From: JAQVWU01 sp964628455
GTDB taxonomy: Bacteria; Bacillota; Clostridia; Oscillospirales; CAG-272
NCBI GenBank assembly: GCA_964628455.1
Contig: CAZVPD010000182.1
Span: 1-6,912, forward strand
Length of the DNA: 6,912 nt
Direction: 5' to 3'
In this document: positions 1 to 6,054 of the stretch, piece after piece
Layout: each line of letters begins with the position of its first letter
Numbering within the stretch: the stretch's first letter is position 1
Notes under the pieces: model-generated
What the model was told of the DNA's origin: nothing
The model's input: the letters and a program-made list of their open reading frames with translations, nothing else
Databases searched by the model: none
Position numbers and translations under genes: made by a program

Positions 1-7
1 GTGAAAA

Positions 8-223
8 GGAACTCTTTGAGTTCCATGAACGCTTCGCGTTCCTTCGCAGCTGACGTATGAGGAAGCCAAGCCGGCGGAGTACGCCCCTCATCAGGCGCTT
101 ACTTAGGAACGCGGAGCGTTCCTTGACAGCTTCCCCCGAGGGGGAAGCCTCATAAGAATACTGCGTATTTCCTGCGCAGCTGACGGATGAAGGAGACCAA
201 GCCCTTAGGCAGCTTTATCTGCC
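8..223. repeat. cluster of short perfect hairpins in an intergenic region
   Basis: This gene-free tract carries a run of small inverted repeats. They are GGAACTC/GAGTTCC with loop TTT (8-24), GAACGC/GCGTTC with loop TTC (27-41), GGAACGC/GCGTTCC with loop GGA (106-122), GCTTCCCCC/GGGGGAAGC with a two-base centre (129-148), AATAC/GTATT (157-169) and GGCAG/CTGCC (208-223). Three of them share the form GGAACNC, 3-nt loop, GNGTTCC, and differ by a compensated base pair, so they look like copies of one element. No open reading frame of any quality runs through the tract. Such hairpin-rich intergenic repeats are common in gut Clostridia. The role here is unknown: a REP-like mobile remnant, an mRNA end structure for a gene to the left, or a small RNA are all possible. 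Confidence 0.75.
45..203. repeat. imperfect direct repeat pair (45-72 and 175-203)
   Basis: A segment beginning CGCAGCTGACG and ending CCAAGCC occurs at 45-72 and again at 175-203, with a few substitutions and one inserted base. The two copies are offset by about 130 bp and enclose the GGAACGC and GCTTCCCCC hairpins. This suggests that the whole intergenic tract is built from a repeated composite unit, or that the copies are the ends of a small mobile element. No coding capacity lies between them. Confidence 0.6.
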
Positions 224-249
224 TTTGATCATCTTATTAAAAACTACGC

Positions 250-254
250 GGAGG
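250..254 (+). promoter_or_regulatory. ribosome binding site fixing the start of the first gene
   Basis: GGAGG lies six bases upstream of the ATG at 261. The reading frame is open further upstream, from an ATG at 225, but that codon has no comparable Shine-Dalgarno sequence and would add 12 lysine/arginine-rich residues encoded across the ribosome binding site itself. The start at 261 is therefore preferred. No convincing sigma-A promoter was found between 1 and 250. Confidence 0.85.
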
Positions 255-260
255 AAAAAC

Positions 261-2177
261 ATGAACAGACTGCTTCTCGCCTTCGACACGTCTTCGGACC
301 TGTCGGAGCTGCTGCTTGACGCCCTGCCGGGCGCAAAACAGGTCTCGCTGTCGGGGCTCGGATACGAATCGGCCGACACTTACGGCTCCCTGGCCGTCCT
401 CGGGGGGACGGAGGACGCCCCGCCCGTGCCCGGGGGACGCGCCCGGATGGTCCTCGAGGATTTCCGCAGCCGCGGAAAGCCGGTCTTCGCCGAATTCATC
501 GGCTCCGTGGGCGAATACTATATGGGCGAACCGCTCCGCCTCGTCCACCACCGCTTCGCCTGCGCGGACGAAGGCCTCGTGCCGGGACTCGTGACCGGCG
601 ACATCCTGGACCCGCATTACAACGAGCTCATCCCTTATTACGGCGCGGAGAAAGGGGTGGAGCCGGTCCTCTGCGCCCACGCGTATCTTAACGCCCACGA
701 CCGGTCGCGCCTGCCCGCCGAAGAGCTGAAGAAAGGGCAGAACGCCCTGATGGCGGTCCGCGGGACGACCCTTCTCTGCGCTTTCAGGCTCGCAAACTTC
801 CGGCGCGCCCGCCTTGCCCCGATCGGAAACTGGCAGTCTGTGATCCGGAAGATCGTTTCTTTCCTCGCGGGAGAAAATACGGAAGTCCGCTTTCCCGCGC
901 CTGTGTGCATACACAGGCGCGGCACGACCGACGCCGAAGCGGTCGCCGCGGGGCTGAGATGGTTCCGCGAAGCCGGCATGCTGATCGACGGCGGCGCCGG
1001 CGGCGTGCGCGAGGGCTTTCTGCACCACATCGACGCCAAAGACGGAAAGCAGAAGAGGACCGACGTTGTCCGCAACGACTGCACGGGCGAGACGGGGGGC
1101 GCCTTTCTGCTTGACGGACTCATCCGCGGGGACGCCGAAAGCAAACGGGTCGCCGACGCCTGCGAGGATTACATCTTCGGCTGCCTGCAGATCAAAGACG
1201 GCATTTTCGCCGGCATGATGCGCTGGTCGGACCTGGCGTGGCGGGTGTGCTATCAGGACGACGTCGCCCGCGCCGTCATACCGACGCTGACGCGGGCGCT
1301 GCTGGACGGGCATCCCGACGCGCGGCGGCACTTTAGGGACGCCTGTTTCGCCCTGGATTTCCTCGTGAAGACGACGGGTCCCGACGGGCTCAGGGTCGCG
1401 CGCTCCGACTGCGCGGGGCTGGACGAAGAGGGCCTCGCGCGGCTCGGAAGGACCCCCGGCCACCGTTCGGCCCACTACAACTCCTGGTACCACGCGGCCC
1501 TGCTGCTCGCGCATTTGGCGGGCGAGACCGGCCGGGGGTATCTCGAAACGGCGCGGAAAGGGCTCGAAACGCTGATGGGCCTTTTCCCCGACACTGTCCG
1601 CGTCCAGACCGGCACGCAGGAGTCGACCCGGCTCGTTTTCCCCCTCGCCCTGCTGTACGGGGTGACCGGAGAGGACGGGCATCTCGCGATGCTGCACCGC
1701 GTCCGGCTCGAGCTCGAGAAGCACAGGCACGAAAGCGGCGGCATCCTCGAATGGGACGAGGGATACAGGGGCGAGAGCTTTGCCGGAAAGGACTGCGAAT
1801 GTGCGCTGCTCGCCGAAAACGGCGACCCCGTCTGCGACAGCATCTACGCGAACAACTGGCTGCCGGCGGGTTATGCCTGGGCGTATTATACGACGGGAGA
1901 CCCGGTCTTTGCGGAGGCCTATGAAAAGACAGCCGCCTTTCTGCGCCTGGCGCAGATTCATAGCCGCGACCGTCTTCTCGACGGGGGGTGGACCCGCGCC
2001 TTCGACGTGAAGCGGGAGGAGATCTGCGGCATGCCCCACGACCTCGGCTGGGCGGCCTGCTGCATGGAGACAGGCTGGACGACGGCCGTCATCGTCACGG
2101 GCATGGAGCTGCGCGTCCTGCTCGAACCGGGGAAAAGCCTTCCCGGAGCGGACCGCAAACTCCCCCGGACGGAATAA
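261..2177 (+). CDS. putative (alpha/alpha)6-barrel glycosidase-like protein with N-terminal amidotransferase-like domain
   Basis: This encodes a 638-residue protein with no signal peptide or membrane segment, so it is probably cytoplasmic. Residues 1-205 alternate short beta strands and helices in the manner of a class I glutamine amidotransferase/ThuA or beta-galactosidase-trimerisation fold (LAVLGG near 44-49, RGKPVFAEF near 71-79, a closing helix near 190-204). No obvious nucleophile-elbow cysteine is seen. Residues 222-620 are helical with repeated aromatic and acidic loop motifs: GETGG near 276, HYNSWYHAALLLAHL near 405, ILEWDEGYRGES near 495, YANNWLPAGYAWAYYTTGD near 529, and DGGWTRAFD near 574. 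This resembles six-hairpin glycosidases, and acidic residues such as D499 and E500 are candidate catalytic groups. The substrate cannot be told from sequence. It is followed directly by a terminator and appears monocistronic. The coding region is certain and the domain assignment is moderate; it is inferred from fold-level patterns, not from a recognised family. Confidence 0.6.
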   Translation: MNRLLLAFDTSSDLSELLLDALPGAKQVSLSGLGYESADTYGSLAVLGGTEDAPPVPGGRARMVLEDFRSRGKPVFAEFIGSVGEYYMGEPLRLVHHRFACADEGLVPGLVTGDILDPHYNELIPYYGAEKGVEPVLCAHAYLNAHDRSRLPAEELKKGQNALMAVRGTTLLCAFRLANFRRARLAPIGNWQSVIRKIVSFLAGENTEVRFPAPVCIHRRGTTDAEAVAAGLRWFREAGMLIDGGAGGVREGFLHHIDAKDGKQKRTDVVRNDCTGETGGAFLLDGLIRGDAESKRVADACEDYIFGCLQIKDGIFAGMMRWSDLAWRVCYQDDVARAVIPTLTRALLDGHPDARRHFRDACFALDFLVKTTGPDGLRVARSDCAGLDEEGLARLGRTPGHRSAHYNSWYHAALLLAHLAGETGRGYLETARKGLETLMGLFPDTVRVQTGTQESTRLVFPLALLYGVTGEDGHLAMLHRVRLELEKHRHESGGILEWDEGYRGESFAGKDCECALLAENGDPVCDSIYANNWLPAGYAWAYYTTGDPVFAEAYEKTAAFLRLAQIHSRDRLLDGGWTRAFDVKREEICGMPHDLGWAACCMETGWTTAVIVTGMELRVLLEPGKSLPGADRKLPRTE

Positions 2178-2218
2178 AACCCGCGCAGCACCGTTTATCC
2201 GGCGCAGAATAAAAAGAC

Positions 2219-2250
2219 GGCAGCCCCGTATCCGGGGGCTGCCCTTTTTG
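2219..2250. terminator. bidirectional intrinsic terminator between convergent genes
   Basis: A 9-bp GC-rich stem (GGCAGCCCC at 2219-2227 with GGGGCTGCC at 2235-2243) closes a 7-base loop and is followed on the plus strand by CTTTTTG. On the minus strand the same stem is followed by a T-run, the complement of AATAAAAAG just upstream. It can therefore end transcription of both the gene ending at 2177 and the minus-strand gene whose stop codon begins at 2254. Confidence 0.9.
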
Positions 2251-2251
2251 T

Positions 2252-3060
2252 TCACGCTTTTTTCGCTTTTTTTCTGACTTTGACCAGCGTGTAGGCGACG
2301 ACGGTCAGCAGCAGCGCGATGCAGAGATACGCGGTGACGATGACGCCGGGATAGCGCGAGGCGAAACCCTCGGCCGAGACGTGTTTGAGGATGATGCCCG
2401 CATAGGCCCAGACGGGGACAAGGCCGTAGGATACGCAGCCNNNNNNNNNNCGACGGTCGTCAGGGCTGCGATGACCATGCCCGTGATCAGGATCACGACC
2501 GTCCAGATCTGTTCGGCTCCCCCGCCCGTGAAACCGAGGCTGACCAGCAGCGCGGTCACGTTGGCGATCGCCGCCACCGTGATCCATCCGAAATAGATGT
2601 TGAACGGTATTTTTATGAAGATCTTTTCTTTCCGCGAAAGGGGCGCGGCGGCGGTCTGCCTTGCGGTCAGGATCAGGCAGACCAGGATCACCGCCATCAG
2701 GAGCATGGACAGCGGGATCAGGCCGTAATGCCACGCGAGGATCCAGAGGATGTTGGCGGCGGACGAGACCGAGTAGAGAATGCCCGTCCCGTCGAGCAGG
2801 GCCGATTCGGATTCCGGGCCCGCATACTTCAGGCGGAACAGACGGTAACCCGTGTGGACGGCGAGCAGCAGATAGATCAGTCCCCAGATGGAGAAGGTCA
2901 TGCCGGCCGGCGCGAAGAGGTTCGGATACGAGTCCGACACCTGGCCTGTGTTGACTCCGTTGATGGGCAGGATGTTCGCGAGCGCGTTGACGGCGACCAT
3001 GGCGAGAAATAAAACCGCCGCGGCTGCCGCGATAAGGATCCGTTTGCCGTTTTTATCCAT
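2252..3060 (-). CDS. TspO/MBR-related tryptophan-rich sensory-type membrane protein (interrupted by assembly gap)
   Basis: The start is the ATG read from 3060, preceded by GGAGG (3066-3070 on the complementary strand) five bases away. The protein is an integral membrane protein of about 270 residues. It has an N-terminal hydrophobic segment (about 8-30), then NALANILPINGVNTGQVSDSYPNLF and APAGMTFSIWGLIYLLLAV (about 50-68), the P-G-x-T-F-x-x-W type signature of extended tryptophan-rich sensory proteins. Further hydrophobic segments lie near 93-113, 115-133, 152-175 and 184-203, then after the gap YGLVPVWAYAGI and a last segment before a lysine-rich tail (VRKKAKKA). Classical TspO is about 160 residues with five segments, so this is the longer, less studied relative; ligand and role are unknown. 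The N-terminal and C-terminal parts are in different frames only because of the N run. The gene ends at TGA (2252-2254) against the shared terminator. Confidence 0.8.
2441..2450. other. run of 10 N (assembly gap) inside the membrane protein gene
   Basis: Ten unknown bases interrupt the minus-strand membrane protein gene. The frame before the gap (ending in ...TTV) and the frame after it (starting GCVSYG...) are joined only if the true missing length leaves a remainder of 2 when divided by 3. Ten is thus likely a placeholder. A few residues linking two membrane segments are missing; there is no reason to call a real frameshift. Confidence 0.95.
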
Positions 3061-3094
3061 AAGAACCTCCCCGGTAAATGTTTTGATGATGTTT

Positions 3095-3122
3095 ATTATA
3101 CACAAATACCGCCGGATGTCAA
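3095..3122 (-). promoter_or_regulatory. sigma-A-type promoter for the membrane protein gene
   Basis: Read on the minus strand there is a perfect TTGACA (3117-3122) and a perfect TATAAT (3095-3100) separated by 16 bases. The promoter ends 34 bases upstream of the ATG at 3060, with the ribosome binding site in between, so the leader is very short. The match suggests strong, possibly constitutive, expression. Confidence 0.88.
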
Positions 3123-3190
3123 GACCGGAACGCGTAAGACCGGTCATTAGCTCCTTAAACGGGCAGAACGCATAAAACACTCCCGTCCCG

Positions 3191-3217
3191 TTTGGCTATT
3201 GTGCGAAATTTGCCAAA
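3191..3217. promoter_or_regulatory. possible operator: inverted repeat upstream of the replication promoter
   Basis: TTTGGC (3191-3196) and GCCAAA (3212-3217) form an inverted repeat with a 15-base centre, ending 14 bases before the -35 box of the replication operon. It lies between the two divergent promoters and could bind a dimeric regulator. The arms are short, so chance cannot be excluded. Nothing else was recognised between 3123 and 3231. Confidence 0.3.
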
Positions 3218-3231
3218 AAGCATAAACCCTA

Positions 3232-3261
3232 TTGACAACCCGAACGGCAAAGCGGTATAAT
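3232..3261 (+). promoter_or_regulatory. sigma-A-type promoter of the replication operon
   Basis: A perfect TTGACA (3232-3237) and a perfect TATAAT (3256-3261) are separated by 18 bases. An A-rich leader of about 50 bases with tandem ribosome binding sites leads to the first replication gene. The promoter faces away from the one at 3095-3122, about 110 bp away. No repressor gene is in view, so control would have to come from elsewhere or from the initiator itself. Confidence 0.88.
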
Positions 3262-3293
3262 AAAAACGGAATTAAAGAAATAAAACCAAAATA

Positions 3294-3308
3294 AAAGGAG
3301 CAAGGAGG
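3294..3308 (+). promoter_or_regulatory. tandem ribosome binding sites and start choice for the initiator gene
   Basis: AAAGGAG (3294-3300) and AAGGAGG (3302-3308) lie one base apart. The second is seven bases from the ATG at 3316, which is chosen as the start. The in-frame GTG at 3313 is only four bases away and the out-of-frame ATG at 3311 only two. That ATG is followed immediately by TGA, whose last base is the A of the ATG at 3316. Confidence 0.75.
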
Positions 3309-3315
3309 AAATGTG

Positions 3316-4158
3316 ATGAATTTCAGAATGCCGGAAAAAGGATTTACGCAGATCGCAAACACCATACTCGAAAAGACCGCCGGGGCGAAATTCAGCGGCA
3401 CGCAGTATGCGATCCTGCTGCTGGTCTGGCGCTATACGTTCGGATACCGCCGTGAATCGCATATTTTATCAGAAACATTTTTTGCCAATGCGAGCGGATA
3501 CACGCTGCGCCATGTGAAAAGGGAACTGGCCGTATTGCTGTCCGCGAATGTACTCAGAACGGTAAAAGAGGCGACCCTGAGCACGCCGCGTGAAATTGCG
3601 TTTAATCCGGATACCTCCGGCTGGCGTACCGCAGGTCTGAAGTCGGGCCTGCGCGTCGGCAAGCCGGCCGTCCGGAAACCGGACAAAAATGTCACCACCC
3701 CCGGTGACAAAAAAGTCACCCCCAGAACGGACAAAAATGTCACCGCCCCCGGTGACAAAAAAGTCACCGCATCAGGTGACAAAAAAGTCACCCCCCCCGG
3801 TGACAAAAAAGTCACCCAAGAAAGAAAAGAAAAAAGAAAAAACAAAGACGTGTGCGTCCGTCCGTTTTTGGAACGGTTCAACCGCTTCTGGAAAGTGTAT
3901 CCCAGGCGTCAGGCAAAGCGGGAAGCCATGGAGGCGTTCATGCGGATCGACCCGGATGAGGCGATGCTGGAGGTGATCACGGACGCGGTGACGGCTATGA
4001 CGTATTCGGAAGAATGGAACAGGGAGGAAGGACGGTTCATCCCGATGCCCGCGACGTATCTCGCCGGCAGGCGGTGGGAAGACGAGGAGACGGGGGCGCT
4101 TCCTTTGGGAACGGGACGGATCTTGCTGAATGAAACGATGAAAGGAATCGAAACATGA
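3316..4158 (+). CDS. lambda O-like phage replication initiator / helicase-loader type protein
   Basis: This encodes 280 residues. Residues about 8-85 (GFTQIANTILEK, then SGTQYAILLLVWRYTFGYRR, then LSETFFANASGYTLRHVKREL) match the pattern of the phage replication protein O N-terminal domain. That domain is a winged helix that binds origin iterons: a small-residue helix, a helix with W-R-x-T-[FY]-G-[YW], and a recognition helix. Residues about 123-170 are a low-complexity linker of six eight-residue units (D-K-[NK]-V-T plus three variable residues), encoded by the DNA iterons. Residues about 184-257 (FLERFNRFWKVYPRRQAKREA to IPMPATYLAGRRWEDEE) form the C-terminal domain often found in phage replisome organisers, which likely contacts helicase. 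The protein would bind its own coding sequence and open the origin. It is cotranscribed with, and overlaps by ATGA, the primase-helicase gene. Base composition is visibly less GC-rich than in the gene at 261-2177. Family assignment is good; the origin role is inferred from lambda. Confidence 0.87.
   Translation: MNFRMPEKGFTQIANTILEKTAGAKFSGTQYAILLLVWRYTFGYRRESHILSETFFANASGYTLRHVKRELAVLLSANVLRTVKEATLSTPREIAFNPDTSGWRTAGLKSGLRVGKPAVRKPDKNVTTPGDKKVTPRTDKNVTAPGDKKVTASGDKKVTPPGDKKVTQERKEKRKNKDVCVRPFLERFNRFWKVYPRRQAKREAMEAFMRIDPDEAMLEVITDAVTAMTYSEEWNREEGRFIPMPATYLAGRRWEDEETGALPLGTGRILLNETMKGIET
3679..3816 (+). repeat. six iterons with 24-bp period: probable replication origin inside the initiator gene
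   Basis: Six 18-bp units start at 3679, 3703, 3727, 3751, 3775 and 3799, exactly 24 bp apart. Units 2, 4, 5 and 6 are identical perfect inverted repeats, GGTGACAAAAAAGTCACC: 6-bp arms around A6. Units 1 and 3 are a variant, sharing CGGACAAAAATGTCACC, with a weakened left arm and a T in the centre. The six-base spacers are C-rich and vary. Units 1-2 and 3-4 are near-copies, so a 48-bp dimer was probably duplicated. In phage lambda the origin is a set of inverted-repeat iterons inside gene O, bound by O protein dimers. The same position, linker location and downstream A-rich tract are seen here. Each 24-bp unit also encodes eight residues, so the frame is kept. Confidence 0.88.
3818..3848 (+). 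other. A-rich purine tract next to the iterons: candidate DNA-unwinding element
   Basis: Directly after the last iteron, 25 consecutive bases (3818-3842) are purines, 21 of them A, followed by CAAAGA. In lambda the iterons are likewise followed by an easily melted A-rich segment where duplex opening begins. Here it encodes the basic stretch RKEKRKNK between linker and C-terminal domain. The unwinding role is inferred from position and composition. Confidence 0.6.
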
Positions 4159-5987
4159 ATGAAATTGAATTTGCGGAAAGGCATTTCGGAGAACACAGGA
4201 TCAAAGGGGCGGAGATCATTCCGGTTCTGTGCCCCTTCTGCGGCGGAGGAAAGCACAGGGACACAGACACCTTCGCGCTCAACACGGAGAACCACACGTA
4301 CAACTGCCGGCGCGGATCCTGCGGCGTTGCCGGTCACTTCACGGAGTTGTGCCGCCGGTTCGGGGAATCCGCGGACGTGCGGAAGGACCCCGTAAAAACG
4401 GTCTGGATGAAACGGACCTGGAAGAAGTCGTCCGCGGCCGTCCTGCCCCCGGATGACCGCGTGAAAGCCTATATCGGTTCACGCGGGATCACACCCGAAA
4501 CCATGGACGCGTACGGCATCGGAACATCGGAGAACGGAAGGATCGTCTTTCCGTTTTACCGGAATGCGGAGGATTATATGAACCGCAGGCCGACGTTTAT
4601 CAAATACCGCGAACCGAAAAAAATCCTGCCGGGCGAGGAGAAGATGCGGTCCGAAGCGGGGACCGAACCCATCCTGTTCGGACTGCACCTCTGTGTGCCC
4701 GGCCGCAAAATACTCTATATCACCGAGGGGGAATTCGACTGCATGTCCGTGTATCAGGCGTCCTCGGGCATGATCAATGTGGTTTCGGTGCCGAACGGAG
4801 CCTCCGGCTTCACCTGGATCGAAACGTGCCGCGACGTGACGGATGCGTATGATTATATCGGTTTTCTGGGGGATTCGGACGCGCCCGGCAAAAAAATGCT
4901 CGCGGACATCGTGTCGAAGTTCGGCGGCAAGACCGTTTATGTCCCCGACTTCGCGGCGTATCTCGGCTGCAAGGATGCCAACGAGCTGCTGTACAGGCAC
5001 GGAAGCGGCGCGGTCGCCGAAGTCCTCGCCGGCATGAAACCGCAGCCGGTCGAAGGGCTGATCGATCTCGCCGAGGTCAGGACAGCCGATATGTCCTCGA
5101 TCGGAAGGGTCCTGAGCGGCATATCCCTCCTGGATTATGCGACGGGCGGGATGTTCGACGGAGACCTGAGCGTCTGGACAGGCAAGCGCGGCGAAGGAAA
5201 AAGCGCTTTTCTCAATCAGCTTGCCGTCGAAGCGGTGGAAAACGGGGCGAAAGTCTGCATCTATTCGGGGGAGGTCCCCGCCGACCGTCTGAAATACAGC
5301 ATCAACCTGTGCGCGGCGGGGCGCGAAAACGTGCTGTCGAAACCGGACGCAAAAACGGACAGGCCGATCTATTATCTCGACGAAAAAAGCGAAACCGCAC
5401 TCGACGGCTGGTACGGGCGGCGGATATGGCTGTATGACAACAGGGTCATAGAGGCCGACGAACGCGACAGCATCATCGAAAAATTCACGCAGGCGTTCAT
5501 GTGTTACGACTGCCGCGTATTCATCGTAGACAATCTGATGACCGTGGCGGTCGGCGCGAGGTCGAGTGAAATGATGCAGTTCCAGGCGGAGTTTATCACA
5601 CGGCTGCGCAAGTTCGCCGAAAAATACGGCGTCCACTGCCATGTGATCGTCCATCCGAAAAAAACGCCGGAGGTAAAGGACAGCGACGAGGTCGCCGGAC
5701 TGGCGACGATCACGAACCTCGCGTGCAACGTTTTCTGCCTGAAGAAACTGGACAGGACGGCGGGGGGCTTCATGTCGGAGGACAGCCGGGGCCGTTCCGA
5801 GATCGTCGGCTATAACGCCATTCTGGCCATACTGAAGAACAGGCAGCACGGAACGACCGGCGAGATAGCGCTCCGGTACGATACGGATGTGCACCGCTTC
5901 ACGCAGGAGGGAATGGAGCCCAGGAAATACTCGTGGATCAAAGGCCTGGAAAGCTGGGAAACGGTCGAGGAGATCCCCGACATGTAG
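4155..5987 (+). CDS. phage-type bifunctional primase-helicase (T7 gp4 / Twinkle-like)
   Basis: This encodes 610 residues with complete primase and helicase halves. An N-terminal zinc ribbon has C26, C29, C51 and C56 (CPFC and CRRGSC). A Toprim domain follows with TEGEFDC (E191, D195), SVPNGAS near 211 and GDSDAPGKK (D240, D242). The RecA-like ring helicase has Walker A GKRGEGKS (343-350), YSGE with candidate catalytic E373, Walker B VFIVDN (D459), HVIVHPKK (H500) and the arginine-finger region LKNRQHGTTGE (about 560-570). It would unwind DNA at the fork and lay down primers for the lagging strand. The ATG overlaps the upstream stop codon (ATGA), with AAAGGA eight bases before it, so translation is probably coupled to the initiator gene. 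All key residues look intact, which argues against a decayed relic. Zinc, Toprim and Walker motifs are seen directly; the activity is inferred from the T7 gp4 family. Confidence 0.92.
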   Translation: MNEIEFAERHFGEHRIKGAEIIPVLCPFCGGGKHRDTDTFALNTENHTYNCRRGSCGVAGHFTELCRRFGESADVRKDPVKTVWMKRTWKKSSAAVLPPDDRVKAYIGSRGITPETMDAYGIGTSENGRIVFPFYRNAEDYMNRRPTFIKYREPKKILPGEEKMRSEAGTEPILFGLHLCVPGRKILYITEGEFDCMSVYQASSGMINVVSVPNGASGFTWIETCRDVTDAYDYIGFLGDSDAPGKKMLADIVSKFGGKTVYVPDFAAYLGCKDANELLYRHGSGAVAEVLAGMKPQPVEGLIDLAEVRTADMSSIGRVLSGISLLDYATGGMFDGDLSVWTGKRGEGKSAFLNQLAVEAVENGAKVCIYSGEVPADRLKYSINLCAAGRENVLSKPDAKTDRPIYYLDEKSETALDGWYGRRIWLYDNRVIEADERDSIIEKFTQAFMCYDCRVFIVDNLMTVAVGARSSEMMQFQAEFITRLRKFAEKYGVHCHVIVHPKKTPEVKDSDEVAGLATITNLACNVFCLKKLDRTAGGFMSEDSRGRSEIVGYNAILAILKNRQHGTTGEIALRYDTDVHRFTQEGMEPRKYSWIKGLESWETVEEIPDM

Positions 5988-5998
5988 GGCGGATTGAG

Positions 5999-6047
5999 TC
6001 CGGAAGCAGAAAGCGGCAGGCCCCGTGGGCCCGCCGCATCTTCCGGA
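5999..6047. terminator. long hairpin between convergent genes, possible terminator
   Basis: TCCGGAAG (5999-6006) pairs with CTTCCGGA (6040-6047). Inside it, GCGGC-A-GGCCC (6013/14-6024) pairs with GGGCC-C-GCCGC (6027-6037) around a CGT-type loop, with a small internal bulge between the two stems. It lies between the stop codons of the primase-helicase gene and the minus-strand gene, so it could serve both. No clear T-run follows on either strand, so termination strength is uncertain; it may instead stabilise mRNA 3' ends. Confidence 0.6.
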
Positions 6048-6054
6048 ACAAAGG

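Noticed and set aside
123..158. TTGACA at 123-128 as a promoter for the first gene
   Set aside because: No acceptable -10 hexamer at 16-19 bases; the intervening sequence is a GC-rich hairpin.
237..2255. A 672-residue open frame antisense to the first gene
   Set aside because: It is a shadow of a GC-rich gene whose codon bias removes antisense stops. It starts inside the shared terminator, is rich in R, P, A and G without any domain pattern, and has no ribosome binding site.
2305..2734. A frameshift or split gene in the TspO-like protein
   Set aside because: The frame change coincides exactly with the N run, whose length is a placeholder; both halves belong to one continuous protein family.
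3709..3815. A-runs in the iterons as programmed frameshift sites
   Set aside because: Codons read GAC AAA AAA GTC, so the A-run is not in the X XXY YYZ register needed for efficient -1 slippage, and the downstream frame continues into a sensible C-terminal domain.
3679..3816. The 24-bp repeats as a CRISPR array
   Set aside because: Spacers are only six bases, low in complexity and in frame with a coding sequence. The units are palindromic iterons; no cas gene is near.
4479..5894. A 471-residue open frame antisense to the primase-helicase gene
   Set aside because: The plus strand has an unbroken, fully motif-supported primase-helicase. The antisense frame shows no recognisable domain and is explained by composition.
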